Shown: positions 52,954-63,288, numbered from the stretch's first letter. The stretch: 64,000 nucleotides of DNA from Marispirochaeta sp. (GCF_963668165.1 NZ_OY764212.1:124001-188000); one strand, 5' to 3'. A program made the numbers and translations. Notes: generated by a model from the sequence alone, not told the origin.

Positions 52954-55900
52954 AAAAACGCGATTCTTCCCTGGAAGTCGGGGTACATCGCCGGATGTCC
53001 GTTAAAAGTCTGGCGGTATCCCTTTTTCTTGGATTTACGAGTCTCGTTCTCATTCTTGTTGCAATCTTTTACATAAACAATTATATGAATTACCGTCGCA
53101 TGATAGAGACGGAGGCGGAAAACCGCAGCGAGTTTTATACGAATATGCTTGGGGCTTTTTTTTCCGAAGTTGTAGGGGACGGCCTTTTTCTTTCGGCACC
53201 GGAAATAATCTTCACCGCCTCAAGTGAAAAACTTTCCGCTGTGAATGCGCAGGCTCTGCGTTTGATGTTAACCGGGAAACCCCGGTATCGCAGTATTACC
53301 TATTTTGACACCACAGGAGAAATCGTTGCTTTCGCCAGATCTCCCTATTTTCCAGATCAAGATCTGCATATCCAGCATGACCAGTTGGCCCGGATTCGTA
53401 TGCTTAAACAAAATGAATTGTTGGTTAATGTAGAAGGCTCCGGTTCAGCGGCTCTGTGGGAGGAGCCCTTGAACGACCCGCAGATATGTTTCTGGGCCCC
53501 GGTTATGGCGGCGGATGCGGAGAAACAGTCACGGTATTTTTTGCGTATTGCTGTGGATTTTAACTCCCTGCGGGATCTGTTTTTTTTGCAGGGCGGCAGT
53601 GATTCTTTCAGCCGTTACATTTTTACCTCCGTAGGAAAGCTCCTGGATCTGGAGGGCAACGGAACTCCGCTGCCTGAAGCCGATGCCCTGCGTAAACTTA
53701 TTAATTCTGAACTGAAAGCGCAGTGGATTGACGGGGATCTCCTTGTCTCCCGGCGCTTTATGTTTTCCGGCATCAGGAGTGTCGGGGGAATTAAAATCTA
53801 CTCTGATGTCTTTACCCTTGTTACAATGCTGCCGGCTTCTGATATGAGAGAGCTTTTCAGTCATCAGCTGTATACATACCTTGCGTGGTTTGTCGGGATT
53901 TCCCTGTTGCTTGTCCCATTCTCCGTACTCATAGCTGCGTATAAAGTCCGGAAAGAGGAGGCCGAGGATCAGCTGTTCGAAAGCATCCGTATTCAGTCCG
54001 CGATCCTGAAGGCACTGCCCGATTCTATTCTGAGGGTAGACAGGGAGGGGATAGTCTCTGCTGTTCAGGTGTACCCCGACGCTTCCCGCATATTTACCAG
54101 ACAGGAGTTCCCCGGCCAGGCGGACACAATTTTCCCCAGCGAACTGGCCTACAAGATTGGCTACTACGCCGATCTTGCTCTTAAACTCAGGCGCGAGACC
54201 TTGTTTGAATACCGTTTTGAAGGAGAACGGGGTTTCTACTTTGAGTTTCGCTTTGTGGCTGCCGGAGAATCGGATGTTCTTCTGATTTTGCGGAACAAGA
54301 CAGAAGAGCGGGAACAGCAGCGGAAACTCTACACCACCGGTCAGTTTCTTGAAGCCTACAGACGAGCCATGGATGTCGGGTCTCTGGTAGCAAAAACCGA
54401 CAATCTGGGACGAATCATCTATATGAATCGCCATTTTCGCGATTTGTTCGGTCTTAATTTTACCCGCGCTGCGGGCAGAGACCTTATAGAATTGATGGAT
54501 CCGGTAATCAAAGAGGGAAATCTGTCTGACTCTGATGACCCGATGGAGCGTATGGCTCCTTTACAGGGGATTATTACCTGCCGCGGCTGCGGAGGTACCT
54601 GCTATATCGATAATACCCTGCTCCCGGTTCGGGATGAAAACGGAAGAATACAGGAGATAATCTCCTTTGGTCATGATGTGACGGAACTGAAAAACGCGGA
54701 AAATGCCCGTTCCGCTTTCATCGCCCGCATGAGCCACGAAATGCGGACTCCCTTGAACTGCATAATAGGATTCAGCGAGGTCGCTTCTGAAGCTATGGAT
54801 CCCAAACAGGGGCGAAGCTACGCCAGCATGATCCGGGAAGAGTCGGAGACTCTGCTTAACCTGGTAAACCAGGTTCTGGATCTTTCCAAAATTGAAGCAG
54901 GAAAGCTTGTAATCCAGCCGAAACCCTTTGAACCGAATAATCTGCTTGATTCCCTGGCCCAGACTCACGCAGCTCTTGCGGCTAAAAAGGGGATAGCCTT
55001 CAGCCTTTACCGGTCCGACAAGCTTCCCCGGTTTCTTGTAGGTGATTCCCTGAGGCTCCGTCAGGTCCTGAATAACCTGCTGGGAAACGCCGTGAAGTTT
55101 ACCGAGGAAGGAGAGGTGGTCCTCGCAGTAAATTACCGCACCAGGGACCGTACATGTCATCTGCACTTTGAAGTCAGCGATACCGGTATTGGTATTCCGC
55201 CGGAGGACCAGCCACATATCTTCGACAGTTTTTTTCAGGTCGATGCCGGAGAAACACGAAAATACGGCGGTACCGGTCTTGGAACCACAATTGCCCGTCA
55301 GTTGGTTGAACAGATGGGAGGCCGCCTGATGTTTACCAGCACTATGGGAAAAGGAAGCCGTTTCTGGTTTGATCTGGCTCTGGATGTGGCGGAAGATCTG
55401 CCTGTTTCGGTACGGGACAGGAGAGCACGGCAGGACTGGAGTATCAATTTAAAAGGGAGGCGCATTCTGGTCGCAGAAGATTACCGGCCAAATGCCGAAG
55501 TCCTGATACAGTTTTTGCGGGGCACCGACGCAGAAATTCTGCTTGCAGAAAACGGTAGTAAAGCAGTAGAACTCTTCTCGCATGAAGAGATTGATCTTGT
55601 GCTTATGGATATTCACATGCCTTCAATGGACGGATACGAAGCGGCCCTTAAAATGCGGGAGATGGAAGAGGGGGACAAACGTTCCAGGGTTCCGATTGTC
55701 GGGGTAACCGCCGATGCTTTTCGCCGGGACATTCAGCGTTGTTTTGACTCCGGAATGGACAGGGTCCTGGTTAAGCCGCTGCGTCGTGAAAAACTATACA
55801 AGACGATCGCGTTCTTTTTTGATTTGCCTGCGGAGTATCCAGAAGAAAAGGACAACGAACACGGTATAAACTCCGGGAAGGTTATAGACCGGACGGCACT

Positions 55901-56198
55901 TCTGAAGGAGGTCCAGGACGAAGAAATCGCCAATGAGCTGGTTGAGGGCTTTATACGCGCCTTAAGCCGGCAGCTTGAAATTCTGGGGAATGCCAGGGAA
56001 TCGAAAGACTGGAAAACCCTGCACAGGGAGGCCCACTCGGTAAAGGGCGGTGCCGCTGCCCTGTATGCTGAAGATCTGCGTACGGCCGCTTTTCGGCTGG
56101 AGCAGGCGGCAAAGCGGGAGGATCCTTCCGGTATTGACGAGGCACTGCCTGAATTTATCTCCGAAGCCGAACGCTTTTTACACACTCTTCGGGTCTAA
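52950..56198 (+). CDS. Hybrid sensor histidine kinase with receiver and HPt domains
   Basis: 1082 residues. Membrane helix near 25-47, periplasmic sensor to about 305, second helix near 310-332, two PAS-like regions (about 345-460, 465-590), HisKA with His near 596 ([12 protein letters not shown]), HATPase ([28 protein letters not shown]), receiver with Asp near 886 ([15 protein letters not shown]), and a C-terminal HPt with His near 1029 ([14 protein letters not shown]). All phosphorelay parts but the output regulator are in one chain. It is co-translated with the binding lipoprotein. Confidence 0.92.
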   Translation: MKKRDSSLEVGVHRRMSVKSLAVSLFLGFTSLVLILVAIFYINNYMNYRRMIETEAENRSEFYTNMLGAFFSEVVGDGLFLSAPEIIFTASSEKLSAVNAQALRLMLTGKPRYRSITYFDTTGEIVAFARSPYFPDQDLHIQHDQLARIRMLKQNELLVNVEGSGSAALWEEPLNDPQICFWAPVMAADAEKQSRYFLRIAVDFNSLRDLFFLQGGSDSFSRYIFTSVGKLLDLEGNGTPLPEADALRKLINSELKAQWIDGDLLVSRRFMFSGIRSVGGIKIYSDVFTLVTMLPASDMRELFSHQLYTYLAWFVGISLLLVPFSVLIAAYKVRKEEAEDQLFESIRIQSAILKALPDSILRVDREGIVSAVQVYPDASRIFTRQEFPGQADTIFPSELAYKIGYYADLALKLRRETLFEYRFEGERGFYFEFRFVAAGESDVLLILRNKTEEREQQRKLYTTGQFLEAYRRAMDVGSLVAKTDNLGRIIYMNRHFRDLFGLNFTRAAGRDLIELMDPVIKEGNLSDSDDPMERMAPLQGIITCRGCGGTCYIDNTLLPVRDENGRIQEIISFGHDVTELKNAENARSAFIARMSHEMRTPLNCIIGFSEVASEAMDPKQGRSYASMIREESETLLNLVNQVLDLSKIEAGKLVIQPKPFEPNNLLDSLAQTHAALAAKKGIAFSLYRSDKLPRFLVGDSLRLRQVLNNLLGNAVKFTEEGEVVLAVNYRTRDRTCHLHFEVSDTGIGIPPEDQPHIFDSFFQVDAGETRKYGGTGLGTTIARQLVEQMGGRLMFTSTMGKGSRFWFDLALDVAEDLPVSVRDRRARQDWSINLKGRRILVAEDYRPNAEVLIQFLRGTDAEILLAENGSKAVELFSHEEIDLVLMDIHMPSMDGYEAALKMREMEEGDKRSRVPIVGVTADAFRRDIQRCFDSGMDRVLVKPLRREKLYKTIAFFFDLPAEYPEEKDNEHGINSGKVIDRTALLKEVQDEEIANELVEGFIRALSRQLEILGNARESKDWKTLHREAHSVKGGAAALYAEDLRTAAFRLEQAAKREDPSGIDEALPEFISEAERFLHTLRV

Positions 56199-57112
56199 TG
56201 AATCTCCTCAATATGGAAGGGGGTAATCTGGTAAACGTAATAGTTCAGCCAGTTGGAGAACAGCAGGTTTGCATGGCTTCTCCAGCCTACTACCGGGTGC
56301 TGTGTTTCATCTCCTGCGGGAAAATAGTTTTCCGGGGGTTCTATCTCCAGACCCCTCTTCTTGTCCCGCATGTATTCATTCTTCAGGGTAAGGGGATCGT
56401 ACTCTACATGGCCGGTAACGTAGATGTCTCTTCCTGATCGGCTGGTCACAATAAAGACTCCCGCTTCCTCCGACTCCGAAACCAGGACAAGCTCGGGGTT
56501 AGCGGCGATGTCTTCTTTTCTGATTTCCGTGTGCCTGGAGTGGGGGGCAAGAAAGGTATCGTCAAAGCCTCTGACCAGCGGGACCTGAGGGACGTCTACT
56601 GTGTGGGAGAATACACCGAACATCTTTTTATCCAGGGGATACTTCGGAACGGAATAGTTATAGTAGAGCCCCGCCTGGGCCGCCCAGCAGATATACAAGG
56701 TACTGGTAGCGTGTTTTTTTGCCCAGTCCATTATCTCCGTGAGTTCCTGCCAGTAGGCTACATCCTCAAACTCCATCTGCTCTACCGGTGCCCCGGTTAT
56801 TATGAAACCGTCGTATTTTTTATCTTTAATCTCTTCGAAGGTGGTATAGAAGGAATCAAGATGGGATTCAGGAGTATGGGTTGAGCGGTAGGTGGCAGTA
56901 TGGACCAGGTCAATCTCCACCTGCAGCGGGGTGTTGGAAAGCAGCCTGAGCAGATGAACCTCTGTTTCGATCTTCAGGGGCATAAGGTTCAGCAACCCTA
57001 TCCGCAGGGGGCGGATATCCTGGTGGATTGCCCGGGAGTGGGTAATGACGAATATATTTTCTCCGGTCAGAATATCGTAAGCAGGCAGTTTGTCCGGAAT
57101 GTTTAAGGGCAT
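56195..57112 (-). CDS. metA: Homoserine O-acyltransferase, acetyl-CoA type by key residue
   Basis: 305 residues, MetA family. The catalytic Cys142 is in YICWAAQAG and the His-Glu partners in VFSHTVD and GHVEYD. Residue 111 is Glu ([12 protein letters not shown]); published work on MetA specificity, as I recall it, links Glu111 to acetyl-CoA and Gly111 to succinyl-CoA, so this is probably homoserine O-acetyltransferase despite the name. It is on the minus strand, overlapping the end of the hybrid kinase gene by 4 bases. No SAM riboswitch is visible in the 130 bases upstream. Confidence 0.93.
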   Translation of the reverse strand: MPLNIPDKLPAYDILTGENIFVITHSRAIHQDIRPLRIGLLNLMPLKIETEVHLLRLLSNTPLQVEIDLVHTATYRSTHTPESHLDSFYTTFEEIKDKKYDGFIITGAPVEQMEFEDVAYWQELTEIMDWAKKHATSTLYICWAAQAGLYYNYSVPKYPLDKKMFGVFSHTVDVPQVPLVRGFDDTFLAPHSRHTEIRKEDIAANPELVLVSESEEAGVFIVTSRSGRDIYVTGHVEYDPLTLKNEYMRDKKRGLEIEPPENYFPAGDETQHPVVGWRSHANLLFSNWLNYYVYQITPFHIEEIH

Positions 57113-57270
57113 ACAAATCTCCTTGGAAGAAAAGCTTACATAAATGCTAATACATAAGGTACATAATTTTTCTCAGTTTGGCGAGACCGTAAATGCGCTT
57201 TGTGACGGGTTAAAAGTGTGGTATAGTTTGACTATGCTTGTCTGGAAACTGGAATAAGGAAAGACGTACA

Positions 57271-57534
57271 ATGCATTATCCAGTTCTGAAGTACGATCTC
57301 GACACCAAAGCTCTCAAAGAGCTGCTTGATGCTGGAGCAGCCCCGAATACTGCCGACGCCAGGGGGCGCAGCCCTGTAATGTATGCGATCTTCGGCGGGG
57401 CCCCCGATACCATGACCCTGCTCTCCCAGCGCAGAGCCGATCCGGAACAAGAGACCAATTGCGGTAAATTCCCCTGGCTTTACGCTTCCCAAAGTCCCTT
57501 GCGGCAACGGTTTCTAAGGCTGTGGGGCAGATAG
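57271..57534 (+). CDS. Small ankyrin-repeat protein
   Basis: 87 residues. Two ankyrin-like helices pairs are seen: LDTKALKELLDAGAAPNTAD and ARGRSPVMYAIFGGAPDTMTLLSQRRADPE. Ribosome site AAGGAAAG 8-13 bases upstream is weak. Nothing beyond protein binding can be proposed. It stands before the leucyltransferase gene. Confidence 0.55.
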   Translation: MHYPVLKYDLDTKALKELLDAGAAPNTADARGRSPVMYAIFGGAPDTMTLLSQRRADPEQETNCGKFPWLYASQSPLRQRFLRLWGR

Positions 57535-57581
57535 CAATCACTGGATTTTCGTATATAATAAAATGCTGAGGAATACTGCAC

Positions 57582-58319
57582 ATGCGCGCCTCTCTTCTTG
57601 ATACAGCTTCCTATCCTTGCCCCTACCTTTCAGGAAAAACTGCCCGTATGGAGCAGTTTATTGCCTACACAATAGGGCCGCAGGAACATGAGACCCTGCT
57701 GGGTTACGGATATCGTCATTTCGGGACTTACTATTTCCGGCCCGCCTGCGAAACCTGTTCAAGCTGTGTCCCCCTGCGTGTCAGAGTCGGGGACGTATAC
57801 TTCCACCGCTCATGGCGCAGGCTGCTGAAGAAATCTGCGGGCCTGGATCTGCGCTTCAACGAACCTCCTTCATTACAGGAGGCTTACGATCTCTATGTTC
57901 TGCATAAAACGCGTTTCGGCGACGGTGAGCAATCGGATATACTGGTATTCCGTGAAAGCTTCTTTTCGGAGCATCCGGTGTCCCGGCTGCTAACCCTGCG
58001 GGACGGAAAGCGTCTTGTAGCTGTGGCCCACTTTGACCAGATGCCCCGCAGCCTCTCTGCGGTCTACACCTACTATAACGACAGGGACTATGGCTGGGTC
58101 AGTCCGGGTAAGCTCTGCATAATCCATCTTATTCAGCTCGCGAAGTTGACGAACAGAATGTATCTCCACCTTGGATATTATGTCCATGAGAACCCTTTTA
58201 TGCATTACAAGGCCGGGTATACCCCCTTTGAGTACAGTCCCCGGGGAGGAGAGTGGTCCCGGGAAAAGAAGCCCCTGGCCGAACTGAGCTTTGTTCCTGG
58301 AGAGACTCTGCTGCGCTGA
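57582..58319 (+). CDS. bpt: Aspartate/glutamate leucyltransferase or arginyl-tRNA-protein transferase
   Basis: 245 residues, ATE1/Bpt family (E. coli-type Bpt is about 230-250). It has the N-terminal Cys set YFRPACETCSSCVPLRV, FHRSWRRLLKK, and the catalytic GNAT-like core with YTYYNDRDYGWVSPGKLCIIHLI and YVHENPFMHYKAGYTP. It adds Leu or Arg to the N-terminus of proteins in the N-degron pathway. A hairpin overlaps its stop. Family firm; which amino acid is added is uncertain. Confidence 0.9.
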   Translation: MRASLLDTASYPCPYLSGKTARMEQFIAYTIGPQEHETLLGYGYRHFGTYYFRPACETCSSCVPLRVRVGDVYFHRSWRRLLKKSAGLDLRFNEPPSLQEAYDLYVLHKTRFGDGEQSDILVFRESFFSEHPVSRLLTLRDGKRLVAVAHFDQMPRSLSAVYTYYNDRDYGWVSPGKLCIIHLIQLAKLTNRMYLHLGYYVHENPFMHYKAGYTPFEYSPRGGEWSREKKPLAELSFVPGETLLR

Positions 58320-58341
58320 AAGAGAGAATTCTTTCAGTTTA
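58316..58341 (+). terminator. Intrinsic terminator after the leucyltransferase gene
   Basis: CTGAAAGA and TCTTTCAG form a perfect 8-bp stem around GAGAAT, followed by TTTAT. The T-run is short, so termination may be partial and the phosphatase-kinase pair could get read-through. Confidence 0.55.
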
Positions 58342-58382
58342 TGCTTAACAGACCCTCACTGTTTTGCTACTTTATATCGGGT

Positions 58383-58877
58383 ATGAGTAATCGAACTATC
58401 AGTGTCATGTTTGTATGCATGGGCAATGTGTGCCGTTCACCGGCGGCCCACGCGGTATTTATGCATAAGCTGCGGGAACGGGGTCTGGAAGAGCAGGTTC
58501 TCGTTGCTTCCTCCGGAACTATTGCCTACCATACGGGAGAACCTGCGGATCCACGGATGATTCAGGAACTTGCCCGCAACGGTGTTGAGTCGGTCAGCAG
58601 GGCACAGCAGTTTACGCTTGAGGATTTTTCCCGTTACGACCTCATTCTTGCCATGGACCGCAGGAACTACGAGTCCCTTAAGGAGATGGCTGCCAACGGG
58701 AACTGTCAATACTTTTCCCGGGTACGTCTTTTTCGGGACTTTGACCCTGAAGGACCGGGGGATGTGCCAGACCCGTACTACGGCGGCAGGAGCGGGTTTG
58801 CCGAAGTTTTCCGGATGGTAGACCGTACAACGGACTATCTGCTGGACCGCATTTTTGCAGGAGAGCTGGTGCCATGA
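58383..58877 (+). CDS. Low-molecular-weight protein tyrosine phosphatase-like (probable ribulosamine-5-phosphatase)
   Basis: 164 residues from the ATG 58383 (an ATG at 58341 is possible; neither has a strong ribosome site). The phosphate loop C12-MGNVC-R18 and the acid loop DVPDPYYGG are intact. The gene overlaps the fructosamine kinase gene by 4 bases. This pairing is known: related LMW phosphatases dephosphorylate free ribulosamine or erythrulosamine 5-phosphates, and the partner kinase phosphorylates the protein-bound form. A general protein-Tyr role is the alternative. Confidence 0.85.
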   Translation: MSNRTISVMFVCMGNVCRSPAAHAVFMHKLRERGLEEQVLVASSGTIAYHTGEPADPRMIQELARNGVESVSRAQQFTLEDFSRYDLILAMDRRNYESLKEMAANGNCQYFSRVRLFRDFDPEGPGDVPDPYYGGRSGFAEVFRMVDRTTDYLLDRIFAGELVP

Positions 58878-59761
58878 CAAAAGGCAGCTGTGACGAGTAT
58901 CTGGAGAACCGGGTCAGAGAGCTCTTTGGAAGTGATGCCCGCGTGGTCGAGCGCCACGGACTGGGCGGGGGCTGCATCAACAATGCCGAGGAGTATTCTC
59001 TTTCCGGAGGCGATAAACTCTTTGTAAAACGGAACAGGAGCAGTCGCGGCGGATTGTTTGCCGCCGAGGCCGCAGGTCTGAATGCCCTGACCGTAAACGA
59101 GGCGCCTCGGGTGCCCCGGGTTCTGGGGCATTTCGATGACGGTACGGACCAGATTCTGGTCCTCGAGTTTATCGTCTCCGCAGCCAGGGCCCGGGATTTC
59201 TGGCAGACCTTCGGCAGGCAGATGGCCGCTCTGCACCGGGTAAGCAGTAAGAACGGCTTCGGTTTTGACGAGGACAACCATATCGGCGCGACAGAACAGA
59301 AGAACAGCTGGATGCCGAGCTGGCTTGAGTTCTTCGCGCAGCAGCGTATCGGTTTCCAGCTTCAGCTTGCCCGCGATCAGGGGCTTCTGGATGCGGCAGG
59401 TACCGCCCGCTGCGAAAGATTCATTGCCGACCTGTCCGATATTCTGATCGAACCGGAAGCACCTTCACTGCTGCATGGCGACCTGTGGGGAGGGAACTAC
59501 ATGGTCGGAGATGCGGGTGAACCGGTATTGATTGATCCCGCAGTCTATTATGGGCACAGAGAAGCCGATCTGGCAATGACCGAACTCTTCGGGGGCTTCG
59601 ATCCCTCTTTTCACGCCGCCTATAACGAGGTTTTTCCCCTGGAGCCGGGCTACCGGCAGCGCAGAGACGCCTATAACCTGTATCACATGCTGAACCATCT
59701 GAATCTCTTCGGGGGCTCCTACGCAGGCTCGGTAAAAGCCATTCTGCAGCGCTATACCTGA
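58874..59761 (+). CDS. Fructosamine/ribulosamine kinase family protein
   Basis: 295 residues, APH-like fold. Family motifs: GGCINNAEEYSL, LFVKRN with the ATP-binding Lys, SLLHGDLWGGNYMV with the catalytic Asp, and LIDPAVYYGHREADLAMTELFGGF. It overlaps the LMW phosphatase gene. Bacterial members often act on ribulosamines or erythrulosamines and help repair glycated proteins. Confidence 0.9.
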   Translation: MTKGSCDEYLENRVRELFGSDARVVERHGLGGGCINNAEEYSLSGGDKLFVKRNRSSRGGLFAAEAAGLNALTVNEAPRVPRVLGHFDDGTDQILVLEFIVSAARARDFWQTFGRQMAALHRVSSKNGFGFDEDNHIGATEQKNSWMPSWLEFFAQQRIGFQLQLARDQGLLDAAGTARCERFIADLSDILIEPEAPSLLHGDLWGGNYMVGDAGEPVLIDPAVYYGHREADLAMTELFGGFDPSFHAAYNEVFPLEPGYRQRRDAYNLYHMLNHLNLFGGSYAGSVKAILQRYT

Positions 59762-59819
59762 TCCTGTTCTGTTGACAGATGCTTGTTAGCTCCTGCCATG
59801 GGGTATATGATACCGTACT

Positions 59820-61184
59820 ATGAAAGAACAGAAGCTGTCCTTGGGAACCAAACTTGGTTTTGGTGTATGTGATCTCGGGGGAAACCTCTATTTTACCGTA
59901 ATCGCCTTCTGGCTGATGAACTATCTGACCGATACGGTGCATCTTTCCGCCGCCCTGGCAGGAACGGTGGTCATGATCGGCAGGATCTGGGACGCGGTAA
60001 CTGATCCTGCGGTGGGGGTCCTGAGCGACCGAACCCGCAGCCGCTGGGGCCGCCGCAGGCCCTACCTGCTTTTCGGTGCTCTTCCCCTAGCTCTTGCCAT
60101 GATCTTTATGTTTACCGTACCCACATTCATCGAAGGACAGCTGGGACTCTTCTGGTGGGCCCTGCTGGCCTACTGTTTTCTGGGTACCACCTACACGATC
60201 ATCATTGTTCCTTACGCGGCCCTGACCCCGGAGCTGACCACGGATTATCAGGAACGGAGTTCCCTTAACGGCTATCGCTTTGTTTTTGCCCTCTTCGGGA
60301 CCCTGATCGGAGCGGTGGCAGTCCTTCCGCTGCGCGATGCCTTTGGTTCGGCGGTAAAAGGCTTTAGCGCGGTGGGAATTATATTCGGTGTAATAATGGC
60401 CCTGAGCGCCCTTGTAACCTTTCTTGCTGTCCGGGAACCTGATCACGGTACCCGGGAAATTCCCAAGGGGGAGGGCATTGTCGCCTCCTACCTGAAGGTC
60501 TTTGCCTGCAAGCCCTATCTTATTATAACCTTTGCCTATGTACTCCATATCCTTGCAATCACCATCGTCTCCGGGATCATGGTCTACTACTTCAAATATG
60601 TGTACAACAACGAAGGTGCAACCACCCTGGCTCTGGGATTGCTGCTGATTGTCTCTATTCCTTCAATCCCTGTCAGTGTGATGATTTCAAAGAAAATCGG
60701 CAAAAAGGCAACCTATGCCATTGGACTCGGTATTTTTGCAGCGGCCCTGTTTGTATTTTATTTTATTGGAGAAAAGGCCGGAACCGGCGGAGCACTGGTC
60801 ATCTTTGCCTTTGCCGGAATTGGTAACGGCTTTGTTTTCCCCACTCCCTACGCTATGGTCCCTGATGCCATTGATCAGGATTACCTTGATACGGGGATCC
60901 GCAAGGAGGGGGCTTTTTACGGTACCTGGACCCTCCTTACGAAGACAGGGCAGGGACTGGCAAACGGTATCATCGGCTGGATGCTGGGATTCGCAGGTTT
61001 TCAGGCAGATGTTATGCAGAATGCCGCCTCCCTGGGGGTAATAAAACTCCTGCTGGGGCCGCTTCCGGCGGTGGTATTTCTTTTTTCCATTCTGGTCCTC
61101 ATTTTCTATCCCATCAACGAGGAGCGCTACAATGCCATCCGCTCTGCAATAGAAACCCGCGAAGCCGGTATCGGAGGAGCGTGA
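59820..61184 (+). CDS. Glycoside-pentoside-hexuronide (GPH)-type cation symporter
   Basis: 454 residues, twelve expected membrane helices. The GPH/MelB signature region is clear: VCDLGGNLYF, IGRIWDAVTDPAVGVLSDRTRSRWGRRRPYLL with the Asp residues that hold the cation, and DYQERSSLNGYRFV. It probably imports a glycoside or hexuronide with Na+ or H+. No partner glycosidase is beside it. Confidence 0.9.
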   Translation: MKEQKLSLGTKLGFGVCDLGGNLYFTVIAFWLMNYLTDTVHLSAALAGTVVMIGRIWDAVTDPAVGVLSDRTRSRWGRRRPYLLFGALPLALAMIFMFTVPTFIEGQLGLFWWALLAYCFLGTTYTIIIVPYAALTPELTTDYQERSSLNGYRFVFALFGTLIGAVAVLPLRDAFGSAVKGFSAVGIIFGVIMALSALVTFLAVREPDHGTREIPKGEGIVASYLKVFACKPYLIITFAYVLHILAITIVSGIMVYYFKYVYNNEGATTLALGLLLIVSIPSIPVSVMISKKIGKKATYAIGLGIFAAALFVFYFIGEKAGTGGALVIFAFAGIGNGFVFPTPYAMVPDAIDQDYLDTGIRKEGAFYGTWTLLTKTGQGLANGIIGWMLGFAGFQADVMQNAASLGVIKLLLGPLPAVVFLFSILVLIFYPINEERYNAIRSAIETREAGIGGA

Positions 61185-61202
61185 TACATGACAGGAGAAA
61201 GC

Positions 61203-62354
61203 ATGAAACTGCAGCGTTACCATCTTATTCTGCTGATCGTCTTTTTTCTGCTCTCCGCCGTATCGGCAGAGCAGATAGCCCTGGGTCCCTTCGGGAGTTT
61301 TATAGATCCTCCAGAAGGCTGGGGACTTATTGGTCAGGAAGCTGAGAAGCTGACCTTTTCTTTTCCCGGAGACAGTGCCTATCTGCAGATCAAGCGTTTT
61401 CCCGGAATTTCCGGACTGGAAGCCCTTATAGCGGAGGCGGAAGGCCGGATCGCTGCGACGGGTGAAGGTACCCGCTTTACCTACGGCTCCGGGGAGGCCT
61501 ACTTCGGAACTGTAGATTTCAGCTCCGGAGATTATGATTTTTCCGGCTATCTATTTGCTTATTTTACGTCTGATCTTGATCCGCTGGTACTCCTCGGGTT
61601 CAGCGACAGGGAGCAGCTGGGAGTCTATAACGATCTTATCCTTTCGGCCATGGATTCCTATTCGCCCTTACAGCTGACCGACAGGCTCCCGGGGCCCGTG
61701 GCAGCCTTTGACCGGATCTTCTCCGGAGGCCGCAGTACCGCAGTGGATTTGAAAATAGGCGGGCATCAGAGCAGAATCCGCGTAGATCAGGGCGAGGTAG
61801 AGACCGCCTCCTACGTGACCGAGAGGGAGGCCCGTATTCTGGGTGCAGCAGGAAGTGTCGCGGCCTGGCAGCGGTTTTTCCGTATATTGTACCGGGATTC
61901 CGTGGCTGGTCTGGAACCCCTTACCCGTGCTCTGCATAAGCTTTATTCCCGGAACCCCTCGGCCGCGGAAACCCGGGGCATAGCCGAAGATCTTCTTGCC
62001 TGGCTCCAGGACTTTACTTACCGCCGTTCCGGGACCTTCAGTGATTTTGTTGATCCCATCCGGGTTCTGGTGACATCCTCCGGCGATTGTGATTCCCTGG
62101 GGCTGCTGTACGTCATCCTCTTGCACTCCTTTGATATTGACGCTATTCTCCTGGTCTCCGAGAAATACGGGCATGCCATGGGAGCAGTGGATGTTCCCGG
62201 CGACGGTGCGCGGTATGCCCACGCAGGCAAAGGCTATGTGGTGGCGGAGCTGACGGACCAGGTTGACCTGGGACTTATTGCCGCGGATATGGCGGATCCG
62301 GCGGGATGGACACCTGTTATATTTCCGGAAAATCTGACGAACAGGACTGAATAG
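61203..62354 (+). CDS. Exported transglutaminase-like protein
   Basis: 383 residues from an ATG preceded by AGGAGAAAGC. Signal peptide KLQRYHLILLIVFFLLSAVSA. The C-terminal third is transglutaminase-like: SSGDCDSLGLLYVILL holds the Cys, GHAMGAVDV the His and VVAELTD an acidic partner, in the usual order. The N-terminal 150 residues (FGSFIDPPEGWGLIGQEAEKL) may be a separate envelope domain. Peptide bond or cross-link chemistry is not proven. Confidence 0.65.
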   Translation: MKLQRYHLILLIVFFLLSAVSAEQIALGPFGSFIDPPEGWGLIGQEAEKLTFSFPGDSAYLQIKRFPGISGLEALIAEAEGRIAATGEGTRFTYGSGEAYFGTVDFSSGDYDFSGYLFAYFTSDLDPLVLLGFSDREQLGVYNDLILSAMDSYSPLQLTDRLPGPVAAFDRIFSGGRSTAVDLKIGGHQSRIRVDQGEVETASYVTEREARILGAAGSVAAWQRFFRILYRDSVAGLEPLTRALHKLYSRNPSAAETRGIAEDLLAWLQDFTYRRSGTFSDFVDPIRVLVTSSGDCDSLGLLYVILLHSFDIDAILLVSEKYGHAMGAVDVPGDGARYAHAGKGYVVAELTDQVDLGLIAADMADPAGWTPVIFPENLTNRTE

Positions 62355-62358
62355 TACT

Positions 62359-62664
62359 ATGGCTAAGGAATTGAACAGTGCGGCGCGAAAATTCTTAAGC
62401 GCCAGGGCCTCACATAAAAAGCCGGTGGTAATGCTCGGCAAGGAGGGGGCCACCCCGCAGCTTATTAAAGCCCTTAACGAGGCCTTAACGGCCCATGAGC
62501 TTGTAAAACTGCGTTTTGTAGACTACAAGGAGGACCGCAGAACAATCGCCGCGGAACTGACGGATGCCGTGGAGGCCCGGCTTGTGCGGATTATCGGCAA
62601 CGTAGCGATCTATTTCCGTCCTCATGAAGAGCCGGAAAAGCGACGCTATACCCTGCCGGAGTAA
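62359..62664 (+). CDS. yhbY: YhbY-family RNA-binding (CRM domain) protein
   Basis: 101 residues. The CRM fold shows as NSAARKFLSARASHKKPVV, the GKEGATP GxxG-loop-like motif, and LVKLRFVDYKEDRRTIAAEL. YhbY associates with pre-50S ribosomes. It follows the transglutaminase-like gene by 4 bases. Confidence 0.92.
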   Translation: MAKELNSAARKFLSARASHKKPVVMLGKEGATPQLIKALNEALTAHELVKLRFVDYKEDRRTIAAELTDAVEARLVRIIGNVAIYFRPHEEPEKRRYTLPE

Positions 62665-62678
62665 GAAACGGTTCCTGA

Positions 62679-63176
62679 TCAGCTCTGGTTCTCGTAGGCT
62701 TCGGTCTCTTCGCTGAAGTAGTCCAGCTGGATGCCCGCCCGGCGGAAGAACTCTTCCGACTCTGCCCCCGCATGATACTTTCGCTTACAGACAACCCGCG
62801 TAATCCCGCAATTAATAATCAGCATGGCGCAGGTTCTGCAGGGGGTCATGGTGCAGTAGAGGGTGGCTCCTTCCAGGGCTACACCCCGCCGGGCAGCCTG
62901 ACAGATGGCATTCTGCTCGGCATGGACAGTTCTCATACAATGCTGGCTGATACTACCGTCCTCGTGTATCAGTTTCCTTATCTGGTGTCCCACCTCGTCG
63001 CAATGGGGAAACCCCACAGGAGAGCCCACATAGCCCGTTACCAGCAGCTGCCGGTCTCTCGCTATAACGCAGCCTGAGCGTCCGCGGTCACAGGTTGCCC
63101 GCTTGGCAATGGCGTCACAGACCTCCATAAAATATTCATCCCAGCTGGGGCGTTTGTAATTGCTTTGTTTTATCAT
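62679..63176 (-). CDS. comEB: Deoxycytidylate (dCMP) deaminase
   Basis: 165 residues from the ATG 63176; an ATG at 63188 adds four residues. The zinc site is HAEQNAICQAARRG with catalytic Glu, then TMTPCRTCAMLIINCG with the two Cys. A second set (CDRGRSGCVIARD, PHCDEVGHQIRKLI, HCMRTVHAE) is typical of the ComEB/dCMP deaminase group. It makes dUMP for thymidylate synthesis. Confidence 0.92.
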   Translation of the reverse strand: MIKQSNYKRPSWDEYFMEVCDAIAKRATCDRGRSGCVIARDRQLLVTGYVGSPVGFPHCDEVGHQIRKLIHEDGSISQHCMRTVHAEQNAICQAARRGVALEGATLYCTMTPCRTCAMLIINCGITRVVCKRKYHAGAESEEFFRRAGIQLDYFSEETEAYENQS

Positions 63177-63251
63177 ACCGGGAAGCATTTTACCATGTTT
63201 GGAGGGGGGAAGGGGAACACAGCAGATGTTTTTTTCTCACTTTTCACTCTT

Positions 63252-63281
63252 TTGACACTCTCGCTTTTATTACCGTATACT
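63252..63281 (+). promoter_or_regulatory. Promoter of the iron-type alcohol dehydrogenase gene
   Basis: TTGACA (63252-63257) and TATACT (63276-63281) are separated by 18 bases. The ATG starts 7 bases after the -10 box and no ribosome site is present, so the transcript is probably leaderless. Confidence 0.7.
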
Positions 63282-63288
63282 GATAAAT

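Noticed and set aside
53529-54434. Antisense frame (301 codons) within the hybrid kinase gene
   Set aside because: Covers the sensor and PAS regions of a continuous 1082-residue kinase; no features of its own.
57113-57270. Possible SAM riboswitch or S-box upstream of metA or the ankyrin gene
   Set aside because: No conserved S-box or SAM-II core words and no terminator stem are visible.
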